Shown: positions 11,011 through 22,662 of the stretch, one piece after another
How the letters are laid out: each line of letters opens with the position of its first letter
Numbering within the stretch: position 1 is the stretch's first letter
DNA from: Ectobius pallidus
Lineage: Eukaryota; Arthropoda; Insecta; Blattodea; Ectobiidae
DNA: 64,000 nt
NCBI GenBank assembly: GCA_964059195.1
Contig: CAXKWD010000007.1
Location: 1,426,001-1,490,000, forward strand
Reading direction: 5' to 3'
Position numbers and translations under genes: made by a program
The notes under the pieces: generated by a model
Told to the model about the DNA's origin: nothing
Database searches by the model: none
Seen by the model: only the letters and a program-made list of their open reading frames with translations

Positions 11011-11213
11011 AAAACAACATATTGTTATGCAGGTATTACATAAAACTAAAGTGACCAAAGTCCCGATTTGCCCGGCAGGCCTACAGTTCCGAATTTTGGA
11101 GATAGGACCCCTTGTCCCCATCGGGTTTTGCCTGGGCCCCTAAATGTTCCTGTTTTCAAAAATCAAATCGAATCAAATGTCATAATATGAGGTTTCAGCA
11201 TATACTTTTCATT

Positions 11214-12166
11214 AAGTGCCAGAATGGTACTTTATGAGATTGTGTGGGGGATCCTATTGAATTTGGACTAAATCGGTTGACGGGTACCGAAATAACGAGT
11301 AATTAATAGTCACATCTATTATAATATAATCTTCCTTCTCCGACAATTCGAAGCATTTTGATTGGCTAGCGGCCAACCAATCAGCGGCTGAGCTGCCGTA
11401 ACTAATGTATTAGTGTAAACAATTCTGTAAATAGAAATAATAAGCGAAATTACTTATTAAAGAGCATGCCTTCATTTCCAATTGAATATAAGTATTATTC
11501 TTGTAATGGATATAACACAATATTTAGCATGGCATACAACATATTAAACATAATGTTACAAATTGCCAATCGTTTATCGATATTGTTAGCCCGCCTTGAT
11601 TGATTTCGGCATAACTATGTCAGTGTAAGTAAATGTAAATAAAAGATTTAAAACACAACTAGCCGTTTAATACTGATATAATATTATTCATTCTATCGAT
11701 ATTATATATGACTACCGATATCTACATTACATTTTAATGTGAGTTTTTTTTCACTTATAACGCTCCTGTGCAGCAATAGGCCTATACCCAATGAAATTCC
11801 TGACAGATAGATTTCAGATTAACTTTTTATTCATTCAAAACCTTCAAGGCTGCTTTAAAGTTCAAACAAAGACGTCAGCGAATCGTAGGTCTACTATACC
11901 ATTAATATTATTGCCAGTGCATTTTGTGAAATGTATTTTAAGTATTATTAAGTTATATCAGTGTATACGAATATGAATTAAGATTAAGAATCAAACTTTA
12001 GACCTCAGTTCTTCCGGAAGCCCTGCTTAATGAATCTCTCTGGAGTTTAATTCGGAGATCTATTACAAAAATAACTTATTTTCTGCATGGGGCTGCCATA
12101 ATTGCTATTTTCACTGATTAAAATAATCATTCTTGCACTTCGTTATATGTGTTTACCTGATTTTTT
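11214..12166 (+). mobile_element. R1 repeat, internally deleted copy
   Basis: It starts AAGTGCCAGAATGGTACTTT, jumps after GTGTGGGGGATC to the TTGGAC...GGTTGAC part of the tandem unit, and ends CATTCTTGCACTTCGTTATA with a degraded hairpin (GTGTTTACCTGAT). The jump removes most of the tandem repeat. Other parts match the copies at 16089 and 46945. Confidence 0.65.
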
Positions 12167-12190
12167 TTATTTTTCATGAATTCAGTTCAG

Positions 12191-12528
12191 TTATTCCAAA
12201 ACGAGCGTTCGCACGCCTACTTGATGATACTTGCACGTCCAAACATATCTGAGCTTGTGTTGTGTTTTCCCGGCTTTGCAGCTTTGGAGACCCGAAAGGT
12301 AACAGTTAGGCCTAATTTGATCGTCACAGAAGTTGGCGGCATTGAGAAACTGTGAAAGTGCTTCTGTTATATTATCATTTGGTATATCGTAATATTTAAT
12401 AATTTCTTGCATTCCGAAAGAAGAATAGTTATTGAATTGGTCCCAGCTTGGACTCACAGAAATATGGTCATTCCAAGTAAAATATCGTCCAGATGGAAAA
12501 ATAGATAGAATTGCGACATTCCTCTTTA
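12191..12528 (-). CDS. Unrecognised ORF with protein-like composition
   Basis: On the minus strand the frame stays open for about 112 codons, reading RYFTWNDHISVSPSWDQFNN, then GMQEIIKYYDIPNDNI, and ending YHQVGVRTLVLE. It contains several Trp and Cys residues (for example NFCDDQIRPNCY) and no low-complexity stretch, unlike most frames here. The first Met is at 12457, but the frame continues upstream. No clear splice sites were found at either edge. It borders the 3' end of an R1 copy. It may be a gene exon, a gene relic or an unknown transposon protein. Confidence 0.25.
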
Positions 12529-12960
12529 TTCACTTCTGCTGGTTGTTTCATGTATGGGTCTAGGGTCATGCCTTTCTATGCATTCACTTTCTTTATTCAA
12601 ATTTCAAATTTATTCAAATCAAATGCGTTTGTTAAAAGGACAATTGAGTTGAACACCCACTTGAGCATTGTGTCCTAAATTAACATGTTAAGTAATTATT
12701 AAGTTAAATTATGTTTAGATTACAAGACGCTTTGAGGAAATTTACAAATCTATAGGCTATACTGATTTCTACAACATCTGTGAATAATACAATTAAAAAT
12801 AAAATCGAAATTAAGAGAGATCTTACCTTGTAAGACAATCAAAATTTCTGTTTATTTTTTATTTTTTTTTATTTTTTTAATAATATTTTGAGCAGAGTTA
12901 ACCTGCATTTTACCAACATGTTTTGTCTAACAATGTGGATTCAATACTAATGAATATAAA

Positions 12961-13506
12961 TACGCCGCATATTCGGGAATAACGTTTATTAGTTCCTCAG
13001 ATAAAGACCACTCACCGTCGTTGATCTTGCTGTGAACATAAGGATGCAACTCTATCTGATAAAACGTTAGCTCGTTACTTGACACTTAGGTATCAAACGT
13101 GCAGTGTCTAGTAAGTCACGTGCTGCCAGTGAACAGAATGGATACACATTATTTTATACTTCATAATTTGTTTAGAAATTTAAATAATGTAAATGTGTAT
13201 TGATTAAAAGCCAGTTCGTATGATTTTAAACCGTTCTGATGTTGACGCTTTGTGGTAAGGCACTATTGGTAGCACTGGGAACTCGAATCGATTCATGGAC
13301 TGTTCATTCATTTAGTATGCCGTACTCTCACAGTGGGCAGAATATCGTCAACAAAGTAAGAAAATTATCTACAAAATCCGTTATATTTTATACATGGAAT
13401 AGTTCTAATAAATCCCACTCTAGATTATGTTTCATCAGATAAATTTGCTCAAACTTTGTTCTCACAAATATACCGATAAACTAGCAATCTCTCATGGGAC
13501 TACCTA
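12961..13506 (+). repeat. R5 dispersed repeat, copy 1
   Basis: It starts TACGCCGCATATTCGGGAAT and ends CATGGGACTACCTA. Internal marks are GTTAGCTCGTTACTTGACAC, CACATTATTTTATAC and GAACTCGAATCGATTCATGG. Copies lie at 16306-16930 (inverse) and 40110-41224. The ends are flanked by TA but are not inverse of each other, so the class is unknown. Confidence 0.6.
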
Positions 13507-14060
13507 AGAAAATTCTGTTTCTGTAAGTTAACAGATAGCCTATATAAACTACTGAAATGCTGTGTCCAGAAAAAGAGATCTTGACAATATTTTCTTCTCG
13601 ATTAGAAAGTCAGTGGTGATAGATTACATAGGTGTATAGAACTTGATGATATTAATATAAAGTCTATAATCAAAGTAGCTGAATTTTTAAATTATTCATT
13701 TATTTAATGTAACTGCACATACAATTTTATACGAGCAGTGTTCACTAGAATGATTGATTAGTGCATGCGTTGTGCTGAGTCAATTGTGTCGTGGATTTTC
13801 TCGGGGATTCCCCTTATTGTTTACTAAGAAGTGATCGAGCACTTAATGGCTTCAATGAGGGTCAATGAGAGAGCGACCCCAGATCCCTTGTAAACCTGAA
13901 CAATCAAACAGGCCACTCCACGCCACTCCCACGGTCACAATTCTGTTATCGGAGAGTTGGAGCTAATTGCTGGCCCGATAACTGGAAGCAAGGTGCTGTA
14001 TTCTTTATTTTGTTATAATTTTAGCCGGTCTGTGGCCAAATCTTCGAATAAATTTTCCTT
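13507..14060. other. Spacer, nothing recognised
   Basis: No protein-like frame or repeat terminus was seen in this stretch. Confidence 0.4.
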
Positions 14061-14065
14061 TTTTT

Positions 14066-14650
14066 GAAGTGAAACTTCTTTAGCCGCGGTACGGGTAAAT
14101 CCAGAGCTTGTGTCACGCTCAAAAGTTGTCACGAAATTAGTGAGGTGTGACGGAACGGACTGCACAGAAAACAATCAACTCAATGATTAGGCTTATCCAA
14201 AATGTTTAAAAATCCAAAAATTAAAAAATCGAAAATCCAAAATATAAAAAATTTAAAAATCCCAAGTTTAAAAATCCAAAAAATAAAAAATCCAAAGATC
14301 CAAAATTTAAAAAATCCAAAATTAAAAAAATCCAATATCCAAAATTTAAAAAATCAAATAATCAAAAAATCAAAATGCAAAAATCCAAATTTAAAATAAT
14401 AAAAAATCCAAAACTAAAAATCCAAAATTTAAAAATAAAAAAAATAAAAATTCAAAGATCTAGAATTTAAAAAATCCAAAATTTAAAAATTAAAAGATCA
14501 AAAATTTTAAAAATTCCAAATCCAAAATTGAAAAAGTCCAAAAACGCAATATTAAAAAGCCCAACAATCCAAAATTGAAAAAACTAATAATCCAAAATTG
14601 AAAAAATCCAAAAATTAAAACAAGTTTCACTTCTGCCGCGTGGTGTTCCA
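14066..14650 (-). repeat. Dispersed repeat with AATCCAAAATTT minisatellite
   Basis: It is bounded by inverse copies of GAAGTGAAACTT (14066 and about 14620-14632), each followed by CCGCG. Inside are the CCGTTCCGTCACA flank and about 415 bp of AAAAATCCAAAATTTAAAA-type units. In inverse it matches the 5925-7222 composite, but without the LINE insertion. Frames across the array are simple-sequence artefacts. Confidence 0.7.
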
Positions 14651-14744
14651 CGCACACTTTTTTTTTTTTTTTTAAGTTTACCTTGTACCTTAATATTTTA
14701 ATTGAAGTGACCATATTTCTGTGTACCTTGTTTAAACGTTCGCC

Positions 14745-14830
14745 TTTTTGTACTCTTTGTTCGGGAGTCGAACCCGCAGCTTCCTTCACCGCTCACAGTA
14801 GGAGCGTGCTTTTAGAGTTTGATTGGTATT
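14745..14830 (-). repeat. tRNA-like SINE head, minus strand
   Basis: The inverse strand carries a perfect B box GGGTTCGACTCCC preceded by a tRNA-like stretch. No complete cloverleaf could be drawn by eye, so a SINE head is preferred over a functional tRNA gene. Confidence 0.45.
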
Positions 14831-14899
14831 GTACCCTAGAACAGTTGCAAAACATACAATTTTGGTGTATGGAAAATTTCTAAATGTTCCAAATAATTA

Positions 14900-16080
14900 T
14901 ATTTTGTAGAATTCATCAGTGCCTAAAAGCATTGTACATTGATACTTCGGTAGGCAACGTAAAGCCTAAAAAACAGATCATACAATAAATTATACACTCC
15001 CTGTTTAATCGACTCCTTGTAATAAAATATGTTTGAATTTTGTATTCACTTTATTTTTAAACAACAGCCATTAGAGCATTGTTCTTAACATTTCCTCAAC
15101 AAATACTGGAATCAAACAGTTCTGGATAGATGCCTGCGCACTGAACACAATTGAAGCACTCTGGACGCCGCTTATTGTAATCACTTCAAGATGCAGCTAA
15201 TCTGGTAATATTAACTGATTGATAACAAAGCTGAAATAATTAATTGAAGGATATTTATTCATTCATATAATACGTAACTGTGAATCATAATAGCCTGCAG
15301 ACAACTTATTTTGGCAATCAATAAAACAGTTTTATTGTTTGTTTTCCCTTTGGAGTCCATTAACCAATATTTCATATGCATAGTGTTTTTGTAAGTTTAC
15401 TGACCTGTGGTGATCACTGCTTAGCAAAACATATAATGCCTGTCTGTTCAAGTCTTTTCATTTTACACTAGCCATCACTGCATGTCAACACTGTTATCTT
15501 CATAAAACAAAAGCTTCAGCTTAACTGTGGGGTGAAACATGTTTTATTGCTTAAAAGAGAAAATTAGGGAATGCCACCCCCTCGAACTGGTCATCCTGTG
15601 AGCTGGGAACACTGCCCTTACTTCTGATACAACACAATACGGTTAAGTTAGAAACGAAACCTTAAAAACAACATTTTGAATGACTTACAGTATTTGGAAA
15701 CAAAGCCGCAAAACGGAAAATGTGATAACATAAACCGAACCTTTGATCACAATAAGCAGCATGATTTCAACGTGTCAGTATTAATCCATATGGGACTTCA
15801 TAAAAGTGATAACACTATCCGCGATTGGATTAAGAGAACCGGAGGGAAGTACTGTGAGAAAATGCAATGCAACATAACGCCAAATTATTTATCAATGCCG
15901 CTTCGGATGATGTTAGTACTAAGCCATCAAAAATATTTCATCAAACCTTGCTTACACATATAAACGATAGTTTCTACAGATCGCGGAGTAATCGTCAGCC
16001 AGCATTAATTAAATCACAACCCGAAGTTGATGACAGATTGGGTACCCGGATACGATTAGCGGGGCTCTCAAAAACGCTTT
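14900..16080. other. Spacer, nothing certain
   Basis: Two overlapping frames near 15676-16082 have no recognisable domain. No repeat termini were found. Confidence 0.4.
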
Positions 16081-16088
16081 GAATTATT

Positions 16089-17392
16089 AAGTGCCAGTTT
16101 ATGAGATTGTGTGGGGGACGGGAAAATGTCTGTCCGTGTGTCTGTACGCGCGATAACTCAAATACGTTTAATCGGATTTTAATGAAACGTGGTATACGCA
16201 TTTATAATGTTCATGGGAAGAAACCTATTAATATTGGACCAAATCGGTTGACCGGTATCGGAGTTGTGCCCAATTTAGTGCCTATTTTATGGTACTAATT
16301 TATCATAGGTAATCCCACGAGAGTTGACGAGTTTATCGATAGATTCGCGACTGCGCAACAGGAGCGAATTTATCTGATGCAACTCGTCAACTCGAGTTGG
16401 ATTTATTAAGACTATTCCATGAATAAAATGTAACGGATTATATAAATAATAATTACTTTCGTGCTTCGTTGTATAAAAACAAAACTAAAAGTTGTGAGAT
16501 CACGGCATGCTGTGACTCAACCATCCATGAATCGATTCGAGCTTCCTTGGTGTAATCAGTGCTACCAAATGAGCATATAAGACATAGTTAACTTCATTCA
16601 GGTAAGCTAACAGCAGAACAGAATAAAAACACACGAACTGACTTGCACCGAATCGAAATTGTGTTCTTAATCAATGTACATTTCTATTATTTCAATTTCT
16701 AAACAAGTTATGTTGTATAAAAGAATCTGTTTTCGTGCCGCATAGTGGCAGCATCTGACTGTTAATCACTGCACACTGATACTTGCGTCTCCAGTAACGA
16801 GCAGACGGTTTTATCACGATAAAACACCATCCTCGCGATTCCACAAGAATATTGCAAGATAAACGGCCGTGATTGGTCTATATCTGAGAAATTGCTAAAC
16901 GTTATTGGTCAATATCAAACACTCGGCGTATGAGTTGAATAGTCAATGCAAATCGGTTATCCTGACAACATATGTTTTACACTGTTCATATACGGCTTTG
17001 GAATTTGCAATACAGTTAGCCATGACATATTCCTATCAAACTAGTCAGATGTTTATTTCGTTGATCAAGTTGAGTACTGTTTATATACAGAATGTATATT
17101 ACTGTGAAGTAATTAGGCCTACGTACATTCAGTGGAGTTCTTTGCCTGTGTATTTAGTGAAATGTTGACATATTTTAAGAATGTCTTATATCAGTGTATA
17201 CGAGTTTGAATTAAGGTTAAGTGTCAAACTTTTCACCTTGTTCTTCCGTAGGTCCTGCTTAATGAATCGTTCTGCAGTTGTATTTGGAGATAGATTACAA
17301 AAGTAACTTATTTTCTGCATACCATAATTGCAATTAATTTATCACTGATTAAACAAAATCATTCTGGCACTTTGTTATATCAGTTTACCTGA

Positions 17393-17397
<5 letters not shown>
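16089..17397 (+). mobile_element. R1 repeat interrupted by R5
   Basis: The 5' end (AAGTGCCAG with a short deletion), one tandem unit (ATAACTCAAATACG ... GGTTGACCGGTATC) and the 3' end CATTCTGGCACTTTGTTATA with hairpin ATCAGTTTACCTGAT are present. R5 at 16306-16930 splits the copy. A TTA run (17396-17477) grows directly from the TTTTATTA end. Confidence 0.7.
16306..16930 (-). repeat. R5 dispersed repeat, copy 2, nested in R1
   Basis: In inverse it starts TACGCCGAGTGTTTGATATT and ends at GGGATTACCTA, with TA at both junctions. Because it splits R1, its insertion is younger than that R1 copy. Confidence 0.65.

Positions 17398-17477
<80 letters not shown>
17396..17477. repeat. TTA trinucleotide microsatellite
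   Basis: An essentially perfect run of about 27 units, seeded in the T-rich R1 terminus. Confidence 0.95.
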
Positions 17478-17478
<1 letters not shown>

Positions 17479-17479
17479 C

Positions 17480-19780
17480 ATTCTTTTGCATTCACATCTC
17501 TCCTCCTAAACATTTAACTCAACAGCTTCCTCCTCACAACTGAGATGAACTTCTTGTTGTCAGTGATCTCAAACTAAACGCAGTAAGGAAAAAGGTAGTT
17601 TTGCATAAAGGGGGCAATATGACCCTCCAGGCGTTTAACGTAAATGACGTCATTGGTCACAACTGAATGTTTGACTGTTCGGTTCTCTCCCAATTTGACA
17701 TTATTTTCCCTTAAGGATTTTTATTGTTTATTCAATTTCAAGATGGTAGTCGTTTTAACTGATAAAGAGCAGATCTTCCAAGCAGATAGTGTTTGTCGAA
17801 CTTCCTGCACCCTGTGCCTGTATGGTTTTGGTTACTCATTGAATGACAGGACTTATTGCAGGCATGAAATTTAATCACATTTGGGCAATCTTGCCTGTGT
17901 CTTTTCTTCCTTTTCACTTCTTAAATTGAAGCAGCTGATATTGGCCATGATTCGCTGAAGTAAACTTAATCCGCATACAGTAAGTCACCCTCCCAGATTA
18001 AATAATACTAGTTTATAAGGTTGGTAATCAACTAAAAAACAGCTGTTTGTAATTAATTATCGCATTTTCAAGTATTCTTCCACATCGTAGAAAAATAGCC
18101 TACATGTGAAATTATAACAGAAAACTTGCGAGTTCGCAGGTGTTCAGAGTTACAAATAACACTAGTGACGTAATTCATTGTTCTCTCCGCCTTACCTAGA
18201 ATTGTTCTTAATTACTCAAGTCATGTGGCTTATCTCGTTGTACACTCGTGTGGCTTTACTTAAAAACAAATTTTGTCTCTTATACGCTGCAACTTTTATC
18301 GTTTTTATTTATTGCACTTACGTAGGCTACAGTTGGTTTTTATGTGCATTCACAAGGACTGAACACTGAAGCATCTTCGTACCTGCAGCTTCTTTGATCA
18401 AAACAGTATTCACTGAACACAGCGATTGGGTGTATAAGGAGCATATGAGATAAGAATATAACGCAAGTGTGGTGAAGCATTTTAAATCTCGTATAATAAT
18501 GAGATTGTTAGCTAGTCTCTAAACCACTGCCTTCTAGACTAGACTGTATTACTCGTGTACACTGCCTGTCCTATACGGCTAAATTTGCGTACGCGGCGAC
18601 ATTACAGATGGCAGCACCTTTCACACCCAGCTGCAATACCCTTTACATTACCGTATGCTCTGTGTTGCCCTCTGAAGTATAAACTCGGAAACTGAAATAT
18701 GATGGAATTTCATGCTATCTGGGTGTGAACTGTGTCGCCTCTACTGGAGAAATTAGGGAATTTAACAATACTCTGAACTCTATGTTAAAATTAAGCACGG
18801 ACAGACAGTGTAATTCTCGAAACGGCTTACAATAACACAAATAGCGATGCTTAAGTCAGTGAGAATTCGCTTTAAATAGTCAATTTCAGAATCTATCCAC
18901 TTGTTTACTAGGTCCCTCCATGTCTTCCAGTTTCACACCATGTAGTCTTTATTAGTTGAAAGATCTTTGGTTAAATTGACGGATCAGCTGACAGAACAAA
19001 TGACGAATGGACGTGCGAGTGAATATTTGAGTTTTGATCTGAATACTTTGGTCAGAGACTTCTGAGACCGTGGAGTGGGTAGATACCGTCACTCACTCTA
19101 GCACATTCTACTGTCCAGTGTTTGTCTTTTCATTAACATTACTTTCTAAAGATACGAATGGTTAATAATTGTCAGTAGGAGTTGTTTTCTGAAAGGTTAG
19201 CCACACACGACAACGGCTCACAAAAATTCATTGAGTTCGAATGGGATTCAAATCGATTTCAATCCCGCATGTAAGCATAAGGGATAGTCATGAAATAGAT
19301 TGAAACACTGACTTCGCATTTAAAAAATGCTTCCGATCCTAATTCACATATTTTCCTCATTTAATTTGCGATTTTGCCGCAAATTTTAGTCAAATTTGTG
19401 ATATTTCGTTAAAAAAGTGTCGAATTTAGCGCTTTGCCTCCAATTTCTCCTCTTAAATGAGGGACCGTATTGCAGAAGTGTGCATTCAGTTGCCTCAACA
19501 CCGAGTTGTTCTTGAGGCATGATTTAAAAGGCGAAGAAGGAGGGCTAGCTTCTAACCACCCTTCGTATAATTTAAATGATTGAAATAATAGATTCTGACA
19601 TAGTTAATTGGACCAAAATCGTTATCCGCATTCATCAGTAAGTGAAAGTCGGTGATGTCACATAGCCTCAAACAACAGCTGAAATGGTTTTAGCTCAGAC
19701 ACGTTTCGTGAAGAAGCAAGAATCTGATATGAGACTCACATGACTTACTCTGCTCAAAAGTGTAATATAATATGAGTAAC
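17480..19780. other. Longest repeat-poor stretch on the left, no gene recognised
   Basis: The short frames at 17644-17874 and 18178-18369 lack recognisable domains. Base composition is more balanced than in the repeats, so regulatory or unique intronic DNA is possible. A small R3-like fragment (GTGTAAATTGGTTGTAAAAA) follows at about 19792. Confidence 0.4.
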
Positions 19781-20426
19781 ATTCTCTGCGTGTAAATTGG
19801 TTGTAAAAATTAAGGGGGGACTACAGCTTTCGACGGTGAAAAATAGATGAAATTTTCCTCAGCAATGAATTGTTCTGTAGCCTTGCAATCTGGCATATTC
19901 TATATTGTCTAGTTCTTCAATTGCATACTATTTTCAGAATTAATTTAGGGCAAGACCGGGTGACGCGCCGCACCGGGATAGATGCCGCACCCCCTCTAAC
20001 TCGAACATTTGACGCTAGGTACCGCTAATTGTCGTGATACCATCTCCAGTTCCCTCGTTAGAGTAATTGGATCACGTGTGTTCATTGTTTGCGGTGTTTA
20101 TGTCATTGTTATAGCGGTATTTATCAGGTAAGTGCACTAGTTTCACTGCGAAACTTTTTTGGACTCATTACTTTATTCTTTCCTGATCTGTATTTGTTCC
20201 ATTTTTTCTGCGTGTACTACTTTTAATAGACTATTTAGAGGTTGTAAAGATATTGTGAGTGAAGTTCGCCATAACAACAATAACAATAAGCTCTACAGAT
20301 GAGTGCGGCGCGTGTCCCTGAGTTTTGGGTCACATGCCGCATAGCTTTCAAGGGTGGCACGCCGCACAATGTTTTGCAGTATAATTACACACCAGAATTA
20401 TTTTTCTGCTCTTTTCAGCAATAAAT

Positions 20427-20659
20427 ATGCCAACAAGGTATAGGGAAAGGGAGGGAGCTAAACAACGTGGCCTATGGAATGACAGTGACCTACAAGAAGT
20501 CGTTCGCGAATTAAGGCGGGGGAAATTTCCATTTGGGAAGCCGAACGTTGCTATAATATGCCAGAGAGGACTATTCGTAGGCGCACGGACACAGGAAATT
20601 GGGAAAACCCTCACTTGGGCCTGAAGGAATATTTGGTACAGAAAATGAAACAAGGCTAG
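20427..20659 (+). pseudogene. Pogo-type transposase N-terminus (Psq/CENP-B HTH), frameshifted
   Basis: MPTRYREREGAKQRGLWNDS starts the frame, followed by LQEVVRELRRGKF. After a +1/-1 shift near 20555 the pattern continues as MPERTIRRRTDTGNWENPHL and KEYLVQKMKQG, then a stop. W...L...V...G...P.RT.RRR is the Psq/CENP-B-like helix-turn-helix that binds element ends. The catalytic DDE domain is absent. Confidence 0.7.
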
Positions 20660-20828
20660 TCGCCAAATCAGAGATTGTGTAGATAGGTTCTCTTTTGTTC
20701 TGTACGTGCCTTTGAAGTAAATTTAAACTAATATTATGAATGCGGCACGTCTCCCATAGGTGCGGCATAGCACCCTGTAACGCGGCATCTCTCCCGCTTT
20801 GCCTTTCAATTTGGTAATTGTATTTACA

Positions 20829-21211
20829 CAGTGCTTTAGTTGGAAAATATTTTATGGGGGTACTCACCTTACTTCAAAATTTTCCATATCGCCTCATACA
20901 AAAGAGTTTTAAAAAACCGAGCACCTTATCAGGATAGCCAACATGTAATCTAAAGAGAAAGTAATTATTGTAGAAATGCGCACGAAGGTGAAGATTAGAA
21001 CGCATATCTATTGCAAATTTAATAGTGTTTGTCATTATTAACAAATACACTCTCTTATTGAATAGGACATTTAATAAGTATTTTAGGACAATATCGTTCC
21101 TGTACTGCCAGTACGACGTACCGGAGCACATATTTTTCCCGGTATGGTAGAAGGAAAATAATTTTATACCGGTATGCAGTACCGGTGCGTACCGGCCCAA
21201 CTAAAGCACTG
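20829..21211. mobile_element. hAT MITE nested in the Tigger-like element
   Basis: Perfect 15-bp ends CAGTGCTTTAGTTGG / CCAACTAAAGCACTG lie at 20829-20843 and 21197-21211, with identical 8-bp duplications TATTTACA (20821-20828, 21212-21219). It is 383 bp, non-coding, and contains a GTACCGG-rich right part. Confidence 0.92.
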
Positions 21212-21719
21212 TATTTACACGTTTAATTATTATTATTTTATAAATATTTCCTTTGCTGAAATAAAGGGAGGGAAGATCATAGCTTGGAATCTCAAAAAGA
21301 GTTTTCAAAATATTCAATCCTGTTTTGAGGTAGACGAATTTCAAGAAAAGTGCGGCGCGTCACCCTATCTTGCCCTAACTATTATAGCCTAGTTAATGGG
21401 AAATTATCATTACAAAATGGCAGACAAATTTTGTGCACTGAAGTGCCATTTCCCTAATAATTTTCATAAATACCAATATTTCTATTTGAAAATAACATAT
21501 GAACAACACTATGTAGGATCTTTGGATAATCTGTAGTATAATTTTTTTTTTAATAATTCATCAATTGTTAATTTTGTTTAGAAGTTTTTACATCAGAAAT
21601 ATATATTTTTTTTAAAATAAACTTTTAAACTTACATGAATGATTGTAGATAGTGTTGTTCAATAATATCAAATATACTTGCATGCAAAATTTCACTGCAA
21701 TATATTAATAAATATTTGA

Positions 21720-22310
21720 GTTATCAGGGAAACGGCACAAAATTTTACCACATTTATTCGCATCCCCGAAGGATACATAACCCAAATAAAAGTAACTTTC
21801 TTTACTCTAAGTTTGGGCAATACACCTTTCTCGCTTCACATTCTGATACAGAACAAGAGGCCATATTGCACAGAGTGCGTGTTCAGTTGTTTCAACCCGA
21901 TGCAATGCTTTATTTTTCACAGGCAAGACGGAGTTTCTAAAAATCGAAAGTGGATTATAACTAACCTTCAGAATTTTTTAAAACAAGTTTGAAACAAAAG
22001 CTTTAGTTCTTAATATAAGCACCCATGTAGGCTATAAAATTTGAACAAAATCGTAAAGCCGTTTTCTAGATAATCGAAAAATCAAAATTTTCTTCATGCA
22101 TTGTGCCATTAAAAGTATTCCCAGAACGTGGCTAGCCGAAAGGTAAAATTTTGCTTCCATACGATTTTCCGTTCTGGAGCCATGCTTTTCACAGACACAC
22201 ACGTTTCTGAAAACGGTGTTTTTGCAGTAAAGGAGACATGAAAAATGTGTGGGTTTTCGTGGTCGAACAGAATACTTCCTCCGTCTGTATCGCAGGCAGA
22301 GGAAGTAAAG
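21720..22310 (-). repeat. R3 long-inverted-repeat element, partial
   Basis: It contains CATCCCCGAAGGATACATAA, CTTCACATTCTGATACAGAA and an arm ending AATACTTCCTC...GGCAGAGGAAGTA. It supplies the uninterrupted version of the site where the hAT at 36072 inserted. Confidence 0.65.
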
Positions 22311-22662
22311 TTGGATTACTCCCACAAAGTCTCTGGCCTTGAAGACTAACCCAGCCAGCGAGCTTCTCGTTACGTCTCGTTACCAAGATGCGCGAATTCG
22401 CTGCGCGTAAGATCACTTAGCTACTGTTGAGCACAGAGTGAAGATCATGCTCCACGTTGGCAGTCGTAGAAAATACTATAATAGTTGAGTGGAGGGATAA
22501 TGCCACAGCGAGACAGAGACAGACAACACGTGGAGTGGGATAGAAGAGCTGAGCCAATCAGGGTGCAGCTACCTCCCCTAGGCAGGAACTCTAGGAACGG
22601 TGAGACTCGCTCCTAAGGTATATACGTAAAAACCCAGAGACTTTGTGGAGGTAATCCTACTC
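22308..22662. mobile_element. TA-flanked MITE, copy 1
   Basis: Inverted ends TTGGATTACTCCCACAAAGT and its inverse (ACTTTGTGGAGGTAATCCTA) are flanked by TA. The same element in opposite orientation occurs at 35270-35604. It is non-coding and probably Tc1/mariner-related. Confidence 0.8.

Larger units (their letters stand above)
19948..21375 (+). mobile_element. Pogo/Tigger-like DNA transposon derivative
   Basis: Ends of 26 bp (GGGCAAGACCGGGTGACGCG at left, its inverse at right, CGCGTCACCCTATCTTGCCC) are flanked by TA (19946-19947, 21376-21377). The motif GCGGCRY or its inverse occurs about nine times in the element, including in both TIRs. A broken pogo-type N-terminus remains at 20427-20659. 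A hAT element (20829-21211) has inserted into it. Confidence 0.85.

Noticed and set aside
14490..14789. 99-codon minus-strand ORF
   Set aside because: It reads through the AT-rich minisatellite (Phe/Leu/Ile low complexity).
15676..15963. 95-codon ORF
   Set aside because: No motif, no splice context and a second overlapping frame of equal length; it cannot be supported as a gene.
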